From: Billgrantia kenyensis | GTDB lineage: Bacteria; Pseudomonadota; Gammaproteobacteria; Pseudomonadales; Halomonadaceae | Direction of reading: 5' to 3' | Assembly (NCBI RefSeq): GCF_013697085.1 | Contig: NZ_JACEFT010000001.1 | Span: forward strand, 124,001 to 188,000 | DNA: 64,000 nucleotides | Shown here: piece by piece, positions 28,825 through 39,002 of the stretch | How positions within the stretch are numbered: the first letter of the stretch is position 1 | Layout: each line of letters opens with the position of its first letter | The notes under the pieces: generated by a model | Seen by the model: only the letters and a program-made list of their open reading frames with translations | Databases searched by the model: none | What the model was told of the DNA's origin: nothing | Position numbers and translations under genes: made by a program

Positions 28825-30144
28825 ATGCGCATTGAGATACATGGCAGTGAGCTGGCAGCGGCAACCGCCGCTGCCGCGCTTTCCTGGGTCGGCCACCAGG
28901 TGCGTTGGGTACCCCATGAGACGATGCGTTGGCCGGAGCTCCAGGCCGCGGACTGGCTGCGGCGCGAGCCGGACCTCCTCGATCGGCTCGAAGAAGGGCT
29001 CGAGCAGGGCACCCTGCGCCTGGCCAATGGCGAAGGGAGCGCGGGTGGGGCCGACGCACGCATCGACATTCTCTGGCTCGCCCTGTCGCCGGAGCAGCGC
29101 GAGGAGGCCGGTGACCTGGCCGCCAAGGTGGCTGGGCGCCAGGACGGTGCGCTGGTCCTGGTCAACAACTCGACATTTCCCGTCGGTGAGACCGAGCGGC
29201 TCGAAGTGCGGCTGGGTGGCAACGGCCGGAGGGCAGTCGCCCTGGTCGACATGATCGAGGAGGGGCGAGCCTGGGACAGCTTCACCCGGCCCGGTCGCTG
29301 GCTGCTGGGGTGTGACGATGAGCGCGCCGAAGCCCAGGTACGGGAAGTGCTGCGTGCCTTCAACCGGCGGCGTGATGTGATGCAACTGATGCCGCGCCGA
29401 GCGGCTGAACTCACCAAGCTGGCGACGATCGGCATGCTTGCCACCCGCATCAGCTACATGAACGAGATTGCCGGGCTCGCCGATAGCCTGGGTGTCGATG
29501 TCGAGTACGTGCGCCAGGGCATGGGGGCGGATTCACGGATCGGCTACGAGTACCTCTATCCCGGTTGTGGCTTCGGAGGACCTCATTTCTCCCGCGACCT
29601 GATGCGGCTGGCGGATGTCCAGGTGGCGATTGGCCGTCACTCGGCACTGCTCGAGCAGGTACTCGACATCAATGAGCAGAAGAAGGAGACCCTGTTTCGC
29701 AAACTCTGGACGCATTTTCACGGCCAGCTCGAAGGGCGCACCGTGGCGATCTGGGGGGCTGCCTTCAAGCCGGGCTCGGCACGCATCGATCACGCCCCTG
29801 TCCTCACCTTGCTGAGGGCGCTTTGGGCTCAGGGGGTCAGGGTGCAGCTGCACGATCCGGCCGCCACCCCCGCGCTGCGTGCCGAAGTGGGTGAACACCC
29901 GCTGCTGACCCTGTTCGATGGCGATCCTTACGCCGCCTGCGAGAATGCCGATGCGCTGATTCTGGTTACCGAATGGAAGCACTACTGGAATCCCGACTGG
30001 CCGCGTCTCTCCAGCACGTTACGCGAAAAGCTGCTGCTGGACGGCCGCAATATCTACGACCCCGCCCATGTGGCCGACTGGGGCTTGGTGTACCGTGGCA
30101 TCGGTCGCCGAGCCGAGCCGCCGGAGCGTACCTCGTCGCGTTGA
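28825..30144 (+). CDS. UDP-glucose/GDP-mannose dehydrogenase-like protein with altered active site
   Basis: A 439-residue protein aligning by eye with UDP-glucose 6-dehydrogenases: ELTKLATIGMLATRISYMNEIAGLADSLGVD, YPGCGFGG, and a C-terminal domain (VAIWGAAFKPGSARIDHAP, DALILVTEWKHYWN, LLLDGRNIYDP). Key positions are changed. The catalytic Cys of GGSCFPKD is His254 (GGPHFSRD), the conserved Asn four residues after Lys198 is Ile202, and the N-terminal GxGYVG dinucleotide loop reads HGSELAA. It therefore probably lacks normal dehydrogenase activity. Reading frame is intact and directly follows galU. Family membership is firm; function is open. Confidence 0.8.
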   Translation: MRIEIHGSELAAATAAAALSWVGHQVRWVPHETMRWPELQAADWLRREPDLLDRLEEGLEQGTLRLANGEGSAGGADARIDILWLALSPEQREEAGDLAAKVAGRQDGALVLVNNSTFPVGETERLEVRLGGNGRRAVALVDMIEEGRAWDSFTRPGRWLLGCDDERAEAQVREVLRAFNRRRDVMQLMPRRAAELTKLATIGMLATRISYMNEIAGLADSLGVDVEYVRQGMGADSRIGYEYLYPGCGFGGPHFSRDLMRLADVQVAIGRHSALLEQVLDINEQKKETLFRKLWTHFHGQLEGRTVAIWGAAFKPGSARIDHAPVLTLLRALWAQGVRVQLHDPAATPALRAEVGEHPLLTLFDGDPYAACENADALILVTEWKHYWNPDWPRLSSTLREKLLLDGRNIYDPAHVADWGLVYRGIGRRAEPPERTSSR

Positions 30145-30222
30145 GGTGGCAGTGTGCGCGCAGGCGTATAACCTGCGTACAATGGTTAGGCGCCTGCCGC
30201 ACCTGTCAACAAGGAGTTCGTC

Positions 30223-31140
30223 ATGCCCGAAGCGCGTCCTTCCGAGCGACGTCCCATCGTGCCCGACCCTGACACCAGCCTGACCCGACCACGCCGGCCT
30301 TCGACGCCACAGCCGCGGCTGTGGCCGCTGAAATTTGCCGTGTTGGTGTTGCTCGCCATGCTGGTTGGCTTGGCGTGGCTGGGGTGGCAGGAGCGGGAGC
30401 GTCTCAATGCCCAGGTGGCTCAAGTTACCTCAGAGATGTCCAATGTCCATGCCCGATTCGATGCGGAGGAGGGGCGCGGAGCTCATGTCGGAGCCCTGGA
30501 TTCGAGACTCTCGTCGCTGGAGGATCATAACGAATCCATCGTCGCGCGCCTGGCGGGACTGGAAGTCGAGGTGCAGCAGGTCAGCGAGAGGGACGCTTCA
30601 CGCGTCGAAGCCCTGGACGAACGTGTCGATGCGATCGGCGATCGTCTTGGGCGACTCGTTTCGGAGGCCGATAACAGGGAGGCGATGCTCGCTGCAGTGC
30701 GGACTTCGCTGGATTCACTGGAGCGGGTGGCCGAAGAGGGGCGCGAGGCCTTGGCGGCGAGGATCGAGACGCTGGGTGATGGCGGCCAGCTTCAGGAGCA
30801 ACGCTTTGCCGAGCTGCAATCGACCCAAGAGGAGCTGGTGGAAGAGATGCTGAGCGTGAGAGCATCTCTGGACGAGCGCCTCGACGCCCTGGATGAGCAT
30901 GTCCAGCACCAGTTGGAAGAGCAGCTTGCCACGCTGGAGACGGCGGTCGAGACACGCCAGACGGAGCTGGAGTCGCGCCTCGATAGCCTGGCGGCTGACG
31001 TCGAGGCCGTAGCCGAGACCGATGAGGCTGCACAGGCGGTAGGAGAGTTGCAGGCCAGGCTGGCTAGCATCGAGACCGAGTTGCGTGAGCTGCGTCAGGA
31101 GCAGTTGACGCTTAGCGCGGGGCTGGAAGCCTTGCAATAG
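30223..31140 (+). CDS. Membrane-anchored coiled-coil protein of unknown function
   Basis: I do not recognise a family. The 305-residue protein has a Pro/Arg-rich cytoplasmic N-terminus (1-35), one membrane helix (about 36-55, LKFAVLVLLAMLVGLAWLGW) and a long acidic coiled coil (about 56-300) with heptads of Leu/Val and repeated LDERLDALDEHV-like segments. It should place a rod of some 30 nm in the periplasm if the orientation is N-in. It lies 50 bp before tamA with no visible terminator between, so co-expression with the TamAB envelope system is plausible. Confidence 0.75.
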   Translation: MPEARPSERRPIVPDPDTSLTRPRRPSTPQPRLWPLKFAVLVLLAMLVGLAWLGWQERERLNAQVAQVTSEMSNVHARFDAEEGRGAHVGALDSRLSSLEDHNESIVARLAGLEVEVQQVSERDASRVEALDERVDAIGDRLGRLVSEADNREAMLAAVRTSLDSLERVAEEGREALAARIETLGDGGQLQEQRFAELQSTQEELVEEMLSVRASLDERLDALDEHVQHQLEEQLATLETAVETRQTELESRLDSLAADVEAVAETDEAAQAVGELQARLASIETELRELRQEQLTLSAGLEALQ

Positions 31141-31190
31141 TTTGGCCGGCCCACTGTGGGCCGGACAGGAGTCAAGTCGGGAAGCCGTGT

Positions 31191-33074
31191 ATGGGAATTG
31201 GCGTGGTATCACGCATGGGGGCGGCGGCCCTGTGTCTTGGCATGGCGCACGGAGCGCTGGCACTCGAGGCGCGCATCGATGGCCTGACCGGCGATGCGGC
31301 GGATAATGTCGGTTACTATCTCGAGCAACTGGATGCTGACCAGTACGACCGTCGCCGCCTTGAAGGTGAGGTGCTGAGGCGGACGCGCGAGGCCATGCGG
31401 GTCTATGGCTACTATGAGCCGAGCATCGCCGTCCGGCTCGACGAGAGGGAGCCGCCTCGCTACGCAAACCTGACCATCGACCCCGGGTCGCGAGTGATCG
31501 TGCAGGTACTGGATATCCGGCTCGAAGGCGATGCAGCCAGGGATGCACCATTTCGCGATACCGTGGATACGTTTCCGTTGGCGGAAGGGGACCCCCTGGA
31601 GCACGCGCCCTGGGATCGCATGCGCAATCGCCTGGCGAACCTCTCCCTCGAGCGCGGCTATTTCGACTGGGCCTTTACCGATCGCCGCATGGAAGTTCGT
31701 CCCTTTGACGAGAGTGCCAGGCTCTATCTCGCCCTCGACAGCGGGCAGCGCTACGCATTCGGCGATATCGCAATACGCGGCAATCACATCGTCGAGGACA
31801 GGCTGCGGCGCCTGGCGCCCTTCGAGCCTGGTCAACCCTATCTTGCCGGCCAGGTGGCGCTCTATGCGCAGCGACTGGGCCAGACCAACTGGTTCAGCTC
31901 TGTGAGCGTTCGGCCGCGACTCGATGCACGTCGCGAACTGGCCCTGGCACCGCCGACGCTGGGCTGGTGGAATGTGGTGGAAACTGAGGGCGAGGCGGCG
32001 CTGCCCCAGGTGCCGACCACGCTGACGGCAATCGCGACCGGCCCCCGAATTTCTGCCGCTGCGTTGCGCTCGGCGGCGCGCTTGCGTGATGAAGAGCAGC
32101 CCAGCATGCCGATTGACGTGGTCCTGGCCCCAGCCGACCGCCATCAGTTCGAGGTCGGTATCGGTTACGCCACCGACGTCGGGCCTCGACTTCGATTCGG
32201 TTGGAATCAGCCGTGGATCAATCGCTACGGGCACAGCCTGGAGCACGACCTGTTCATATCCCAGCCGGAGCAGGGGCTGAGCGGCACTTACCTGATGCCG
32301 CTGGACGACCCGCTGCGCGACCAGTACCGCTTTCAGTATGGCCTGCGCCATCGCGACAATCAGGACACGCGTACCAACGAGGCAACCGTGGAGGCCGCGA
32401 GGCGTTGGGAGTTCGCCAACCGCTGGGTACAGACCCTGTTCGTGCGTGCCACTTACGAGGACTTCACCCAGGGCGGGGAAGCCGAAAGCGTCTTCATCTA
32501 CTACCCGGGGGTCAGCTGGTCGAGAACCCGCACCCGTGACCCGCGCTTCCCCACCTGGGGGGACCGTCAACGCATTGCCTTCGAATACTCGGATACCGCC
32601 TGGGGATCGGATGCAGGCTTCTTGCGCATGACGGGGGACACGGAGTGGATTCGCATGTTCGGGGATAACCTGCGCTTCGTGACACGGCTGGGCCTGGGGG
32701 CGATTGAAACCGATGACTTTTCTCAGGTGCCGCCGTCGCTGCGCTTCTTCACCGGTGGTGATCGCTCCGTGCGTGGCTATGGCTACGAGACGCTGGCACC
32801 CCGCAACGAGGAAGGTCTGATCCGCGGCGGCCAGCAGATGCTTGCCGGCAGCGTCGAGCTTCAAAGGCGGATCACGGGCAACTGGTGGGGCGCGGCCTTC
32901 GTCGACACGGGCGACGCCTTCGATGACTGGTGGCCGGAAACCTTGAATACCGGCGCCGGCCTGGGGGCTCGCTGGATCTCGCCTGTCGGCCCCGTACGCT
33001 TCGATGTCGCCCACCCTTTCGATGACGACGACAATGCGTGGCGTGTGCACTTCTCCATCGGACCGGAATTCTGA
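31191..33074 (+). CDS. tamA: Autotransporter/translocation assembly outer-membrane protein TamA
   Basis: Omp85-family barrel that with TamB supports outer-membrane protein and lipid transport. 627 residues: signal peptide (about 1-25), three POTRA domains (about 26-325) and a C-terminal 16-strand barrel (about 320-627) with VRGYGYETLAPRNEEG, the conserved (V/I)RGY lid-lock motif, and a terminal Phe. POTRA3 contains an unusual insertion of about 50 residues (248-304) between WFSSVSVRPRLD and MPIDVVLAPADRHQFEVGIGYATDVG. tamB starts 2 bp after its stop. Confidence 0.92.
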   Translation: MGIGVVSRMGAAALCLGMAHGALALEARIDGLTGDAADNVGYYLEQLDADQYDRRRLEGEVLRRTREAMRVYGYYEPSIAVRLDEREPPRYANLTIDPGSRVIVQVLDIRLEGDAARDAPFRDTVDTFPLAEGDPLEHAPWDRMRNRLANLSLERGYFDWAFTDRRMEVRPFDESARLYLALDSGQRYAFGDIAIRGNHIVEDRLRRLAPFEPGQPYLAGQVALYAQRLGQTNWFSSVSVRPRLDARRELALAPPTLGWWNVVETEGEAALPQVPTTLTAIATGPRISAAALRSAARLRDEEQPSMPIDVVLAPADRHQFEVGIGYATDVGPRLRFGWNQPWINRYGHSLEHDLFISQPEQGLSGTYLMPLDDPLRDQYRFQYGLRHRDNQDTRTNEATVEAARRWEFANRWVQTLFVRATYEDFTQGGEAESVFIYYPGVSWSRTRTRDPRFPTWGDRQRIAFEYSDTAWGSDAGFLRMTGDTEWIRMFGDNLRFVTRLGLGAIETDDFSQVPPSLRFFTGGDRSVRGYGYETLAPRNEEGLIRGGQQMLAGSVELQRRITGNWWGAAFVDTGDAFDDWWPETLNTGAGLGARWISPVGPVRFDVAHPFDDDDNAWRVHFSIGPEF

Positions 33075-33076
33075 GA

Positions 33077-36000
33077 ATGCGACAGTTGACCCTGGCGCTC
33101 GTCAAACTGCTGTTTGTGCTCCCCGTGCTGGTGTTTGGCGTGGCGATCCTCGTCCTCGGCCTGGCCTTGTCTCCCTGGGGAGCCGGCCTGCTGCTCGAGG
33201 AAGGCGCCAAGCGCGGCTTCTATCAGTTGGAGCGCGCGGAAGGTGCGCCGCTGGACCGCCTGGTCCTGTACGGCTTTCAGATCGAGGTGGGGCCTGCTGA
33301 CATCGCCGCTGAGCGAATCGAGCTTGCCTGGGCGGAGGATTGCCTGTTGCGTGGCCGGCTCTGCATCGAACGCCTGGCCATGCAGGGTGGGCAGGTCACC
33401 CTGTCGCCTGGGGAAGCGGGAGAGACCACGACTGAACCGGTGCCAGGCGATCGGGCCGAGCCGGGCGATAGCGTTCGCTTGCCATTTCCCATCGAATTAC
33501 GCGAACTCGCCCTGGCAGAGACGCGGCTCCAGCTCGCCGATGGAACTCGGGTCGAGCTGAATCGCCTCTCCTCGGCAGCCCGGGCGAAGACTTCCCGCGT
33601 CTTGCTTGACGCCTCCCAGGCCGAAGGTCTGCGAGTCATCCTGCCCGCAGGAGCAGACACCGCGGCAGAGGACGCGCCTGGCATGACCGAAGGCGAACCT
33701 GAGGGGCCCGTTCCCGAGGCGCTGGAAGAGGTGACTGAGACGACGTCGCCGGCCCCTTTTCGCTTTCCCCTCGAGCTGTCGGCACCGGAGCTGGAAATCG
33801 AAGATGTTGAAATTCAGCTGGCCGATGGCACGCGTGTCGCCTGGCACTCCCTGTATACCGGTGTAGAAGCCGAGGGGGAGCGCTTGACGCTGCTGCCGAC
33901 CCGGCTTGCACGCTTGCATGTCGACCTTCCTCCCCCGGGGGCCGCGCGGCTCGCGCTGGACGCGCCGAGCGACGAGGCTGCGCTGAGCCAGCCGGCCCTG
34001 GCTGCCGCCGAGGCCGTACGGGAGCCGGTCGTGGCAGAGCCGCCGCTCGCCGAGCGCGAGCGAATGGAGCTGCCCGAGATCGCGCTGCCCTTGACGGTTT
34101 CGGCGCCGAGAATTCATCTCCAGGGCATCGAGGTGAGCGGACCGGTCGACTATAGCCTGCGCCATCTCACCCTGGCATTCGAGGCCCGCGGACAGGATGT
34201 CGAGATTGCGGCGCTGGAAGTCTCCAGCCTCGATGCCGACGCCAGGCTCTCCGGCCGTATCGAGCTGCGTGACGACTACCCGCTCACGGCGCGTCTGGAG
34301 ACGGCCCTGTGGGTTCCTGAGCTGCTACCCGAGCTCGCCGGACAGCGACTCAATCTCCAGTTGGGGGGGAGCCTGGGTGACCTGGAGGCCGAACTCGTGG
34401 CGCAGGGTCCGGTAGACGCCCGGGTGACCGCTCGTGGCGATCTCCTCGATCCAGAACTGCCGTTCACCGCCTCGGCTCGTAGCGAGCTCGTGCAGTGGCC
34501 CTTGCCCCGGGCGGTTGAGCGTATGGAAGACGGTGAGGAGGTCCCCACGCCCTACGTGGTCGAAGACCTCGACCTGCGCCTCTCGGGCAGCCTCGTCGAC
34601 TACGCCGTTTCACTGACGATGCGTCTGGAGGGGCCCGAGATCCCCCTGACTCGCGTTGCCCTGTCGGGGAGTGGCGATCTCGAGCACTTTGCCTGGACCC
34701 CACTATCGTTGAGTCTGGGCAACGCCTCGGTGGTCAGTCGGGGCCGGATCGAATGGCAGGACGGCCTGGATGTCGGTGCTACCGCGCGTCTCGACAATGT
34801 CGACCCCGGTCTCTTTACCGATGCCATGCAAGGCCGGCTCAGCGGCAATGTCGATGTCGAGTTCAGTCAGACCCAGGCTGGATGGCAGTTGAGCGTGCCC
34901 AGGCTGGCGATCGACGGCGAGCTGCAGGAGCTGCCGCTTGCACTACGCGCGCGCCTGGCTGGCGACAGCAGCATGCAGTGGCAGGTCGAGGAGTTCGACT
35001 TCCGTCAGGGGGCCAACCGTCTCACGGCGAGTGGCGCCGTTTCCGAGCAGCGCATGGACCTGAGCGGGGACATCTCGCTTACCGAACTGGGTAGTCTCCA
35101 CGATGATCTGAGCGGCAGCCTGACCGGACGCTTCGGTACCGGCGGCAATCTCGAGTCCCCACGTCTGGACCTCGAGCTGCAAGGCCGCGAGCTGGCGTTT
35201 GCCGATAACCGCCTCGAGACGCTGGAATTGACCGGCAGTGTCAGGGGAATCGACGATCCCGTGATCGATGTCGTGCTCTCCTTGCAGCGGCTGGTGGCCG
35301 GTGGCCAGCGCTTCAGCGATGTCGACCTCAACCTTGCCGGCCGACTGTCGGACCACCGTGCCGAGCTCAGTGCCATCGCCGGGCCTGGCATGCCGTTGAC
35401 CCGGGCCGCGCTGACCCTGGAAGGGGGGCTGTCTACCGACGGCCAGCGCTATACGGGGCGCATCGCACCACTGGAGGTCGATACCGATGCCGGCGAGATG
35501 CGCCTCGACCAGCCGATCGATTTCTCTGCCGACCTGGCCGCCACTCAGGTCCAGGTTCAGCCGTTCTGCCTGCGTCGCGAGCAGGGCGGGCGCCTGTGCG
35601 TGGAAGATGCGCTGCAAGCCGGAGCCGAGCGCGGTCAAGCCAGCATCAGCCTGCGTGAGCTGCCCATGGAGCTGCTCGAGGAGTGGCTGCCCGAGGATTG
35701 GCAGGCGAGCGGCGAGACCAGCCTGGATCTTCAACTGAGCTGGCGACAAGGCGGTGCCCAGTGGGATGTCGAGGCGGACCTCGCCAGTCGGCTGGACCTG
35801 GAGGGGCGGGATATTTACGGCCAACCCTGGTCGATGCCCGACACCCGGCTCAACGTGAGGGTGGACGCGAGCCAGGCGCGAACGGCGCTGAATCTCGACC
35901 TGGTACTGGGGGACGCCGGACGCCTGGATCTCGACATCGGCCTTGACGACCCACTGGGTGCGGGCAGGCTGGACGGCGCCTTGGTGCTCGATGGGCTAGA

Positions 36001-37330
36001 CCTGTCGCGCTACAGGACGCTTGCGCCAGGGCTCGACATGCTGGAGGGCATCGTCAGTGGTCGGGTGGGTATCTCGGGGACCCGAGATAATCCGAGTCTG
36101 GATGGGGCGGTCGAGCTGAGCGGGTTGCGCGCCTCGGGGCTGGATGTCCCCTTGATTGTCGAGGATGGACGCATACGCATCGAGTTCCAGGACGACAGTG
36201 CAAGACTGATGGGCTTTGTCACCAGCGACGATGGTCGGCTGGTCATCGACGGTACGGCCAGCTGGCCCTCTCTCGATGAGTGGCGGATCGCCGTGGACCT
36301 GGACGGGACCCGGCAGCCGCTGCTGGTATCGCTGCCGCAGTTCGGGCGCCTGCGCATCGCACCGGAGATTGCCGTACGCGTCACTCCTCGTGAGCTGCGT
36401 GTGCGCGGTGACGTTCAGGTGCCGTGGGCGAGACTGGAAATCGGTGATGCGCCCCCCGCAGCAGTCAGCCCCAGCCCCGATGAGATCATCATCACCCGTC
36501 GCGACGAGGCCCGTGCCCAGCGTCGTGCCGAGGTTGACGCTACCGCCGGCGGTGACGAAGCGGCTGCCGTCGCCCTGCGTGAGGCGGGCATGCTGCTGGA
36601 TGTGCGACTGGAGCTGCATCTGGGGCCGGACATGGTGCTCGATACCTCGGGCCTCGAGACCGGCCTGGCCGGTACGCTCCAGGTGCGCCAGCAGGATGGC
36701 CCGGTGCAACTGTTCGGCGAGGTCAATCTCATCGACGGCCGTTTCCGTGCATTTGGCCAGGATCTGATGATCCGCCAGGGCCAACTGCTGTTCAGCGGCC
36801 CTCCCGACCAGCCGTTGCTCGACTTCGAGGCCATTCGTAACCCCGACATCACGGAGGATGACGTTATTGCAGGGCTGAGAGTCGCGGGCTTTGCGGCCGA
36901 ACCGAGCCTGACGATCTTCTCCGAGCCGGCCATGGACGAGGCGCGTGCGCTATCCTACCTGCTGCGCGGGCGCGCACCGCGAGATGGCGATGCGGATGGC
37001 GCGTTGACCTCGGCACTGATCGGTCTGACGCTGGGGCAGACTGGCGGTGTGGTTGGTGCCATCGGCCAGGCCTTCGGCATCGACGACCTGGCGCTTGAGA
37101 CCACGGGGGTGGGCGACGAGAGCCAGGTGGTGGTCAGTGGTTACCTGACGGAAGAGCTGCGTGTCAGCTATGGAGTCGGTATCTTCTCGCCGATTGCACA
37201 GCTCACGCTGCGCTACACTCTGTGGCGCAACCTCTATCTTCAGGCGGTTTCCGGTGCCGCCCAGGCGATCGACCTGGTCTATATTTTCTCTCGCCCGGGA
37301 CGCCCGCCCGAACTGGACAACCCGCCGTGA
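33077..37330 (+). CDS. tamB: Translocation and assembly module protein TamB
   Basis: A 1417-residue AsmA-like protein: N-terminal membrane anchor (about 8-32, [21 protein letters not shown]), a very long periplasmic beta-groove region, and a C-terminal DUF490 domain (about 1070-1417) ending in the beta-strand-rich segment that contacts the TamA barrel. Members bridge inner and outer membranes and are implicated in phospholipid transport. Around residues 125-150, 200-235 and 300-345 there are Pro/Glu-rich linkers. The ATG 2 bp after tamA fits operon coupling. Confidence 0.92.
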   Translation: MRQLTLALVKLLFVLPVLVFGVAILVLGLALSPWGAGLLLEEGAKRGFYQLERAEGAPLDRLVLYGFQIEVGPADIAAERIELAWAEDCLLRGRLCIERLAMQGGQVTLSPGEAGETTTEPVPGDRAEPGDSVRLPFPIELRELALAETRLQLADGTRVELNRLSSAARAKTSRVLLDASQAEGLRVILPAGADTAAEDAPGMTEGEPEGPVPEALEEVTETTSPAPFRFPLELSAPELEIEDVEIQLADGTRVAWHSLYTGVEAEGERLTLLPTRLARLHVDLPPPGAARLALDAPSDEAALSQPALAAAEAVREPVVAEPPLAERERMELPEIALPLTVSAPRIHLQGIEVSGPVDYSLRHLTLAFEARGQDVEIAALEVSSLDADARLSGRIELRDDYPLTARLETALWVPELLPELAGQRLNLQLGGSLGDLEAELVAQGPVDARVTARGDLLDPELPFTASARSELVQWPLPRAVERMEDGEEVPTPYVVEDLDLRLSGSLVDYAVSLTMRLEGPEIPLTRVALSGSGDLEHFAWTPLSLSLGNASVVSRGRIEWQDGLDVGATARLDNVDPGLFTDAMQGRLSGNVDVEFSQTQAGWQLSVPRLAIDGELQELPLALRARLAGDSSMQWQVEEFDFRQGANRLTASGAVSEQRMDLSGDISLTELGSLHDDLSGSLTGRFGTGGNLESPRLDLELQGRELAFADNRLETLELTGSVRGIDDPVIDVVLSLQRLVAGGQRFSDVDLNLAGRLSDHRAELSAIAGPGMPLTRAALTLEGGLSTDGQRYTGRIAPLEVDTDAGEMRLDQPIDFSADLAATQVQVQPFCLRREQGGRLCVEDALQAGAERGQASISLRELPMELLEEWLPEDWQASGETSLDLQLSWRQGGAQWDVEADLASRLDLEGRDIYGQPWSMPDTRLNVRVDASQARTALNLDLVLGDAGRLDLDIGLDDPLGAGRLDGALVLDGLDLSRYRTLAPGLDMLEGIVSGRVGISGTRDNPSLDGAVELSGLRASGLDVPLIVEDGRIRIEFQDDSARLMGFVTSDDGRLVIDGTASWPSLDEWRIAVDLDGTRQPLLVSLPQFGRLRIAPEIAVRVTPRELRVRGDVQVPWARLEIGDAPPAAVSPSPDEIIITRRDEARAQRRAEVDATAGGDEAAAVALREAGMLLDVRLELHLGPDMVLDTSGLETGLAGTLQVRQQDGPVQLFGEVNLIDGRFRAFGQDLMIRQGQLLFSGPPDQPLLDFEAIRNPDITEDDVIAGLRVAGFAAEPSLTIFSEPAMDEARALSYLLRGRAPRDGDADGALTSALIGLTLGQTGGVVGAIGQAFGIDDLALETTGVGDESQVVVSGYLTEELRVSYGVGIFSPIAQLTLRYTLWRNLYLQAVSGAAQAIDLVYIFSRPGRPPELDNPP

Positions 37331-37364
37331 ATCGAGCTCATGCTTCACCAACGAGGACAGCACC

Positions 37365-37979
37365 ATGTTGAACGAGCCAGCCGATGCCCTGCCGGGGCGA
37401 GACACTCCCATGCACGTTACCGGGGTGCATGCAGTCAACGGGCGCTCGATGCTGCCGCCGTTCCCGGAGGGGCACGAGCAGATCGTTGTCGGCCTGGGTT
37501 GCTTCTGGGGGGCAGAGCGTCTCTTCTGGCAGCTTCCCGGGGTATACGTGACGGCGGTGGGTTATGCCGGCGGAAGCACCCCCAACCCGACCTACGAAGA
37601 GACCTGCAGCGGCCGTACCGGTCATGCCGAAGTGGTGAGGGTGGTCTATGATCCCCGCGAAGTGGACATTGAAACGCTCCTCAGGGTGTTCTGGGAGGCT
37701 CACGACCCAACCCAGGGCATGCGCCAGGGCAACGATATCGGCAGCCAGTATCGCTCCACGATCTACACGACCAGTGAGGCGCAGCTTTCAGCCGCCAGGC
37801 GCAGCCGCGACGTTTACCAGTACTCCCTGGCTCAGGCGGGGCGGGGTCGTATTACCACGGAAATCGAGCCGCTCGAAGCCTTCTACCTGGCGGAGGAGTA
37901 TCACCAGCAATACCTGCACAAGAACCCGGGTGGCTACTGCGGCCTGAAGGGGACCGGCGTCAGTTGTCCGATCGGCTGA
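37365..37979 (+). CDS. msrA: Peptide methionine (S)-S-oxide reductase
   Basis: Repairs oxidised methionine. 204 residues with the catalytic Cys in [59 protein letters not shown], and resolving cysteines near the C-terminus ([14 protein letters not shown]). This layout matches E. coli-type MsrA. ATG follows GAGGACAGC. Its 3' end overlaps the convergent yheT-like gene by 20 bp. Confidence 0.95.
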   Translation: MLNEPADALPGRDTPMHVTGVHAVNGRSMLPPFPEGHEQIVVGLGCFWGAERLFWQLPGVYVTAVGYAGGSTPNPTYEETCSGRTGHAEVVRVVYDPREVDIETLLRVFWEAHDPTQGMRQGNDIGSQYRSTIYTTSEAQLSAARRSRDVYQYSLAQAGRGRITTEIEPLEAFYLAEEYHQQYLHKNPGGYCGLKGTGVSCPIG

Positions 37980-38997
37980 GGCGACGGTCGGCCGATGGCA
38001 GCCAGGCGTTTCCGAGGTTGGCCCAATCGGCCAGTTCCCGGGCCAGGCGCCGCGCAAGCCAGGGGGAAAGCCGGCGGTTATGCCACTCCATGAAGCCGAC
38101 ATGGCCTCCATGTCGGGTCACCTCGAGGCGCACTGCATCGGCCGGGGCAGGCAGGCGGTTGAACAGCCCTGCCGGCATGAAGGGGTCATCGTCGGCATGC
38201 AGGATCAGCGTGGGGAGCTCGACCTCGCCGAGCAGGCGCCCGGCGGAGGCACGCTGATAGTAGTCCGCGGCATCGCGAAAGCCGTGCAGCGGGGCGGTAA
38301 CCGCATCGTCGTACCCGCGCAGGCTGTCGATGCGGGCCAGCGCTCGCTGGTCCAGGGCAAGGGGCAGCTCACCCCGAGCCAGTCGCGGTCCTACCTTGCG
38401 CTTGAGCGCATTGAGCAAATGCCTTTCATAGACGCGTGAAAAGCCCTGGTGCAGGCGCTCCGCACTGGCGGCCAGGTCCAGCGGAGCGCTGATGATGATC
38501 GCTCCCGCCAGGTCGAGCCCGGCCCCACCCTGTTCCGCTACCAGCTTGAGCAGCATGTTGCCACCCAGCGAGACGCCGGCGGCGATCTTCAGCGCCTGCG
38601 GATAGCGATGCGACAGCTCGCCCATCAGCCAGTAGGCATCGGCGGTGTCGCCGCTATGATAGGCGCGGGGCAGTCGGTTGGGTCGGCTACCGCAGCCGCG
38701 GAAATGCATCAGCACGGCACGCCAGCCCATGTCGCGGGCCGTCGCCAACAGCCAGCGGGCATACGGGGAGTCGAAGGAACCTTCCAGCCCATGAAACAGC
38801 AGGAAAATCGGCGCGTGGACATGCCTGGGGGCGGGGGCGATCCAGCTCAGCTCGACGAAATCTCCATCGGGGAGCTCCAGGATTTCCATCTCCCTCGCCA
38901 GGCGGATGCGCGGCAGTAGGCGAGGTAGCAGCGTCTGGACGTGGGCGCTGCTCAAACCGCGCGGTGGGGTGAAGTCGGCAGACTGCCACTCGCTCAT
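37960..38997 (-). CDS. Alpha/beta-hydrolase, YheT family
   Basis: A 345-residue alpha/beta hydrolase. N-terminal [22 protein letters not shown] is characteristic of YheT. The oxyanion/HG region [20 protein letters not shown], nucleophile elbow [13 protein letters not shown] with catalytic Ser, Asp in [10 protein letters not shown] and His in [11 protein letters not shown] complete the triad. Substrate unknown. It follows pepQ by 5 bp on the same strand, so the two are co-transcribed. Confidence 0.88.
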   Translation of the reverse strand: MSEWQSADFTPPRGLSSAHVQTLLPRLLPRIRLAREMEILELPDGDFVELSWIAPAPRHVHAPIFLLFHGLEGSFDSPYARWLLATARDMGWRAVLMHFRGCGSRPNRLPRAYHSGDTADAYWLMGELSHRYPQALKIAAGVSLGGNMLLKLVAEQGGAGLDLAGAIIISAPLDLAASAERLHQGFSRVYERHLLNALKRKVGPRLARGELPLALDQRALARIDSLRGYDDAVTAPLHGFRDAADYYQRASAGRLLGEVELPTLILHADDDPFMPAGLFNRLPAPADAVRLEVTRHGGHVGFMEWHNRRLSPWLARRLARELADWANLGNAWLPSADRRLSRSDN

Positions 38998-39002
38998 GGC
39001 GA

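Noticed and set aside
31209..33050. 613-codon open frame antisense to tamA
   Set aside because: tamA has signal peptide, POTRA and barrel motifs; the antisense frame has none.
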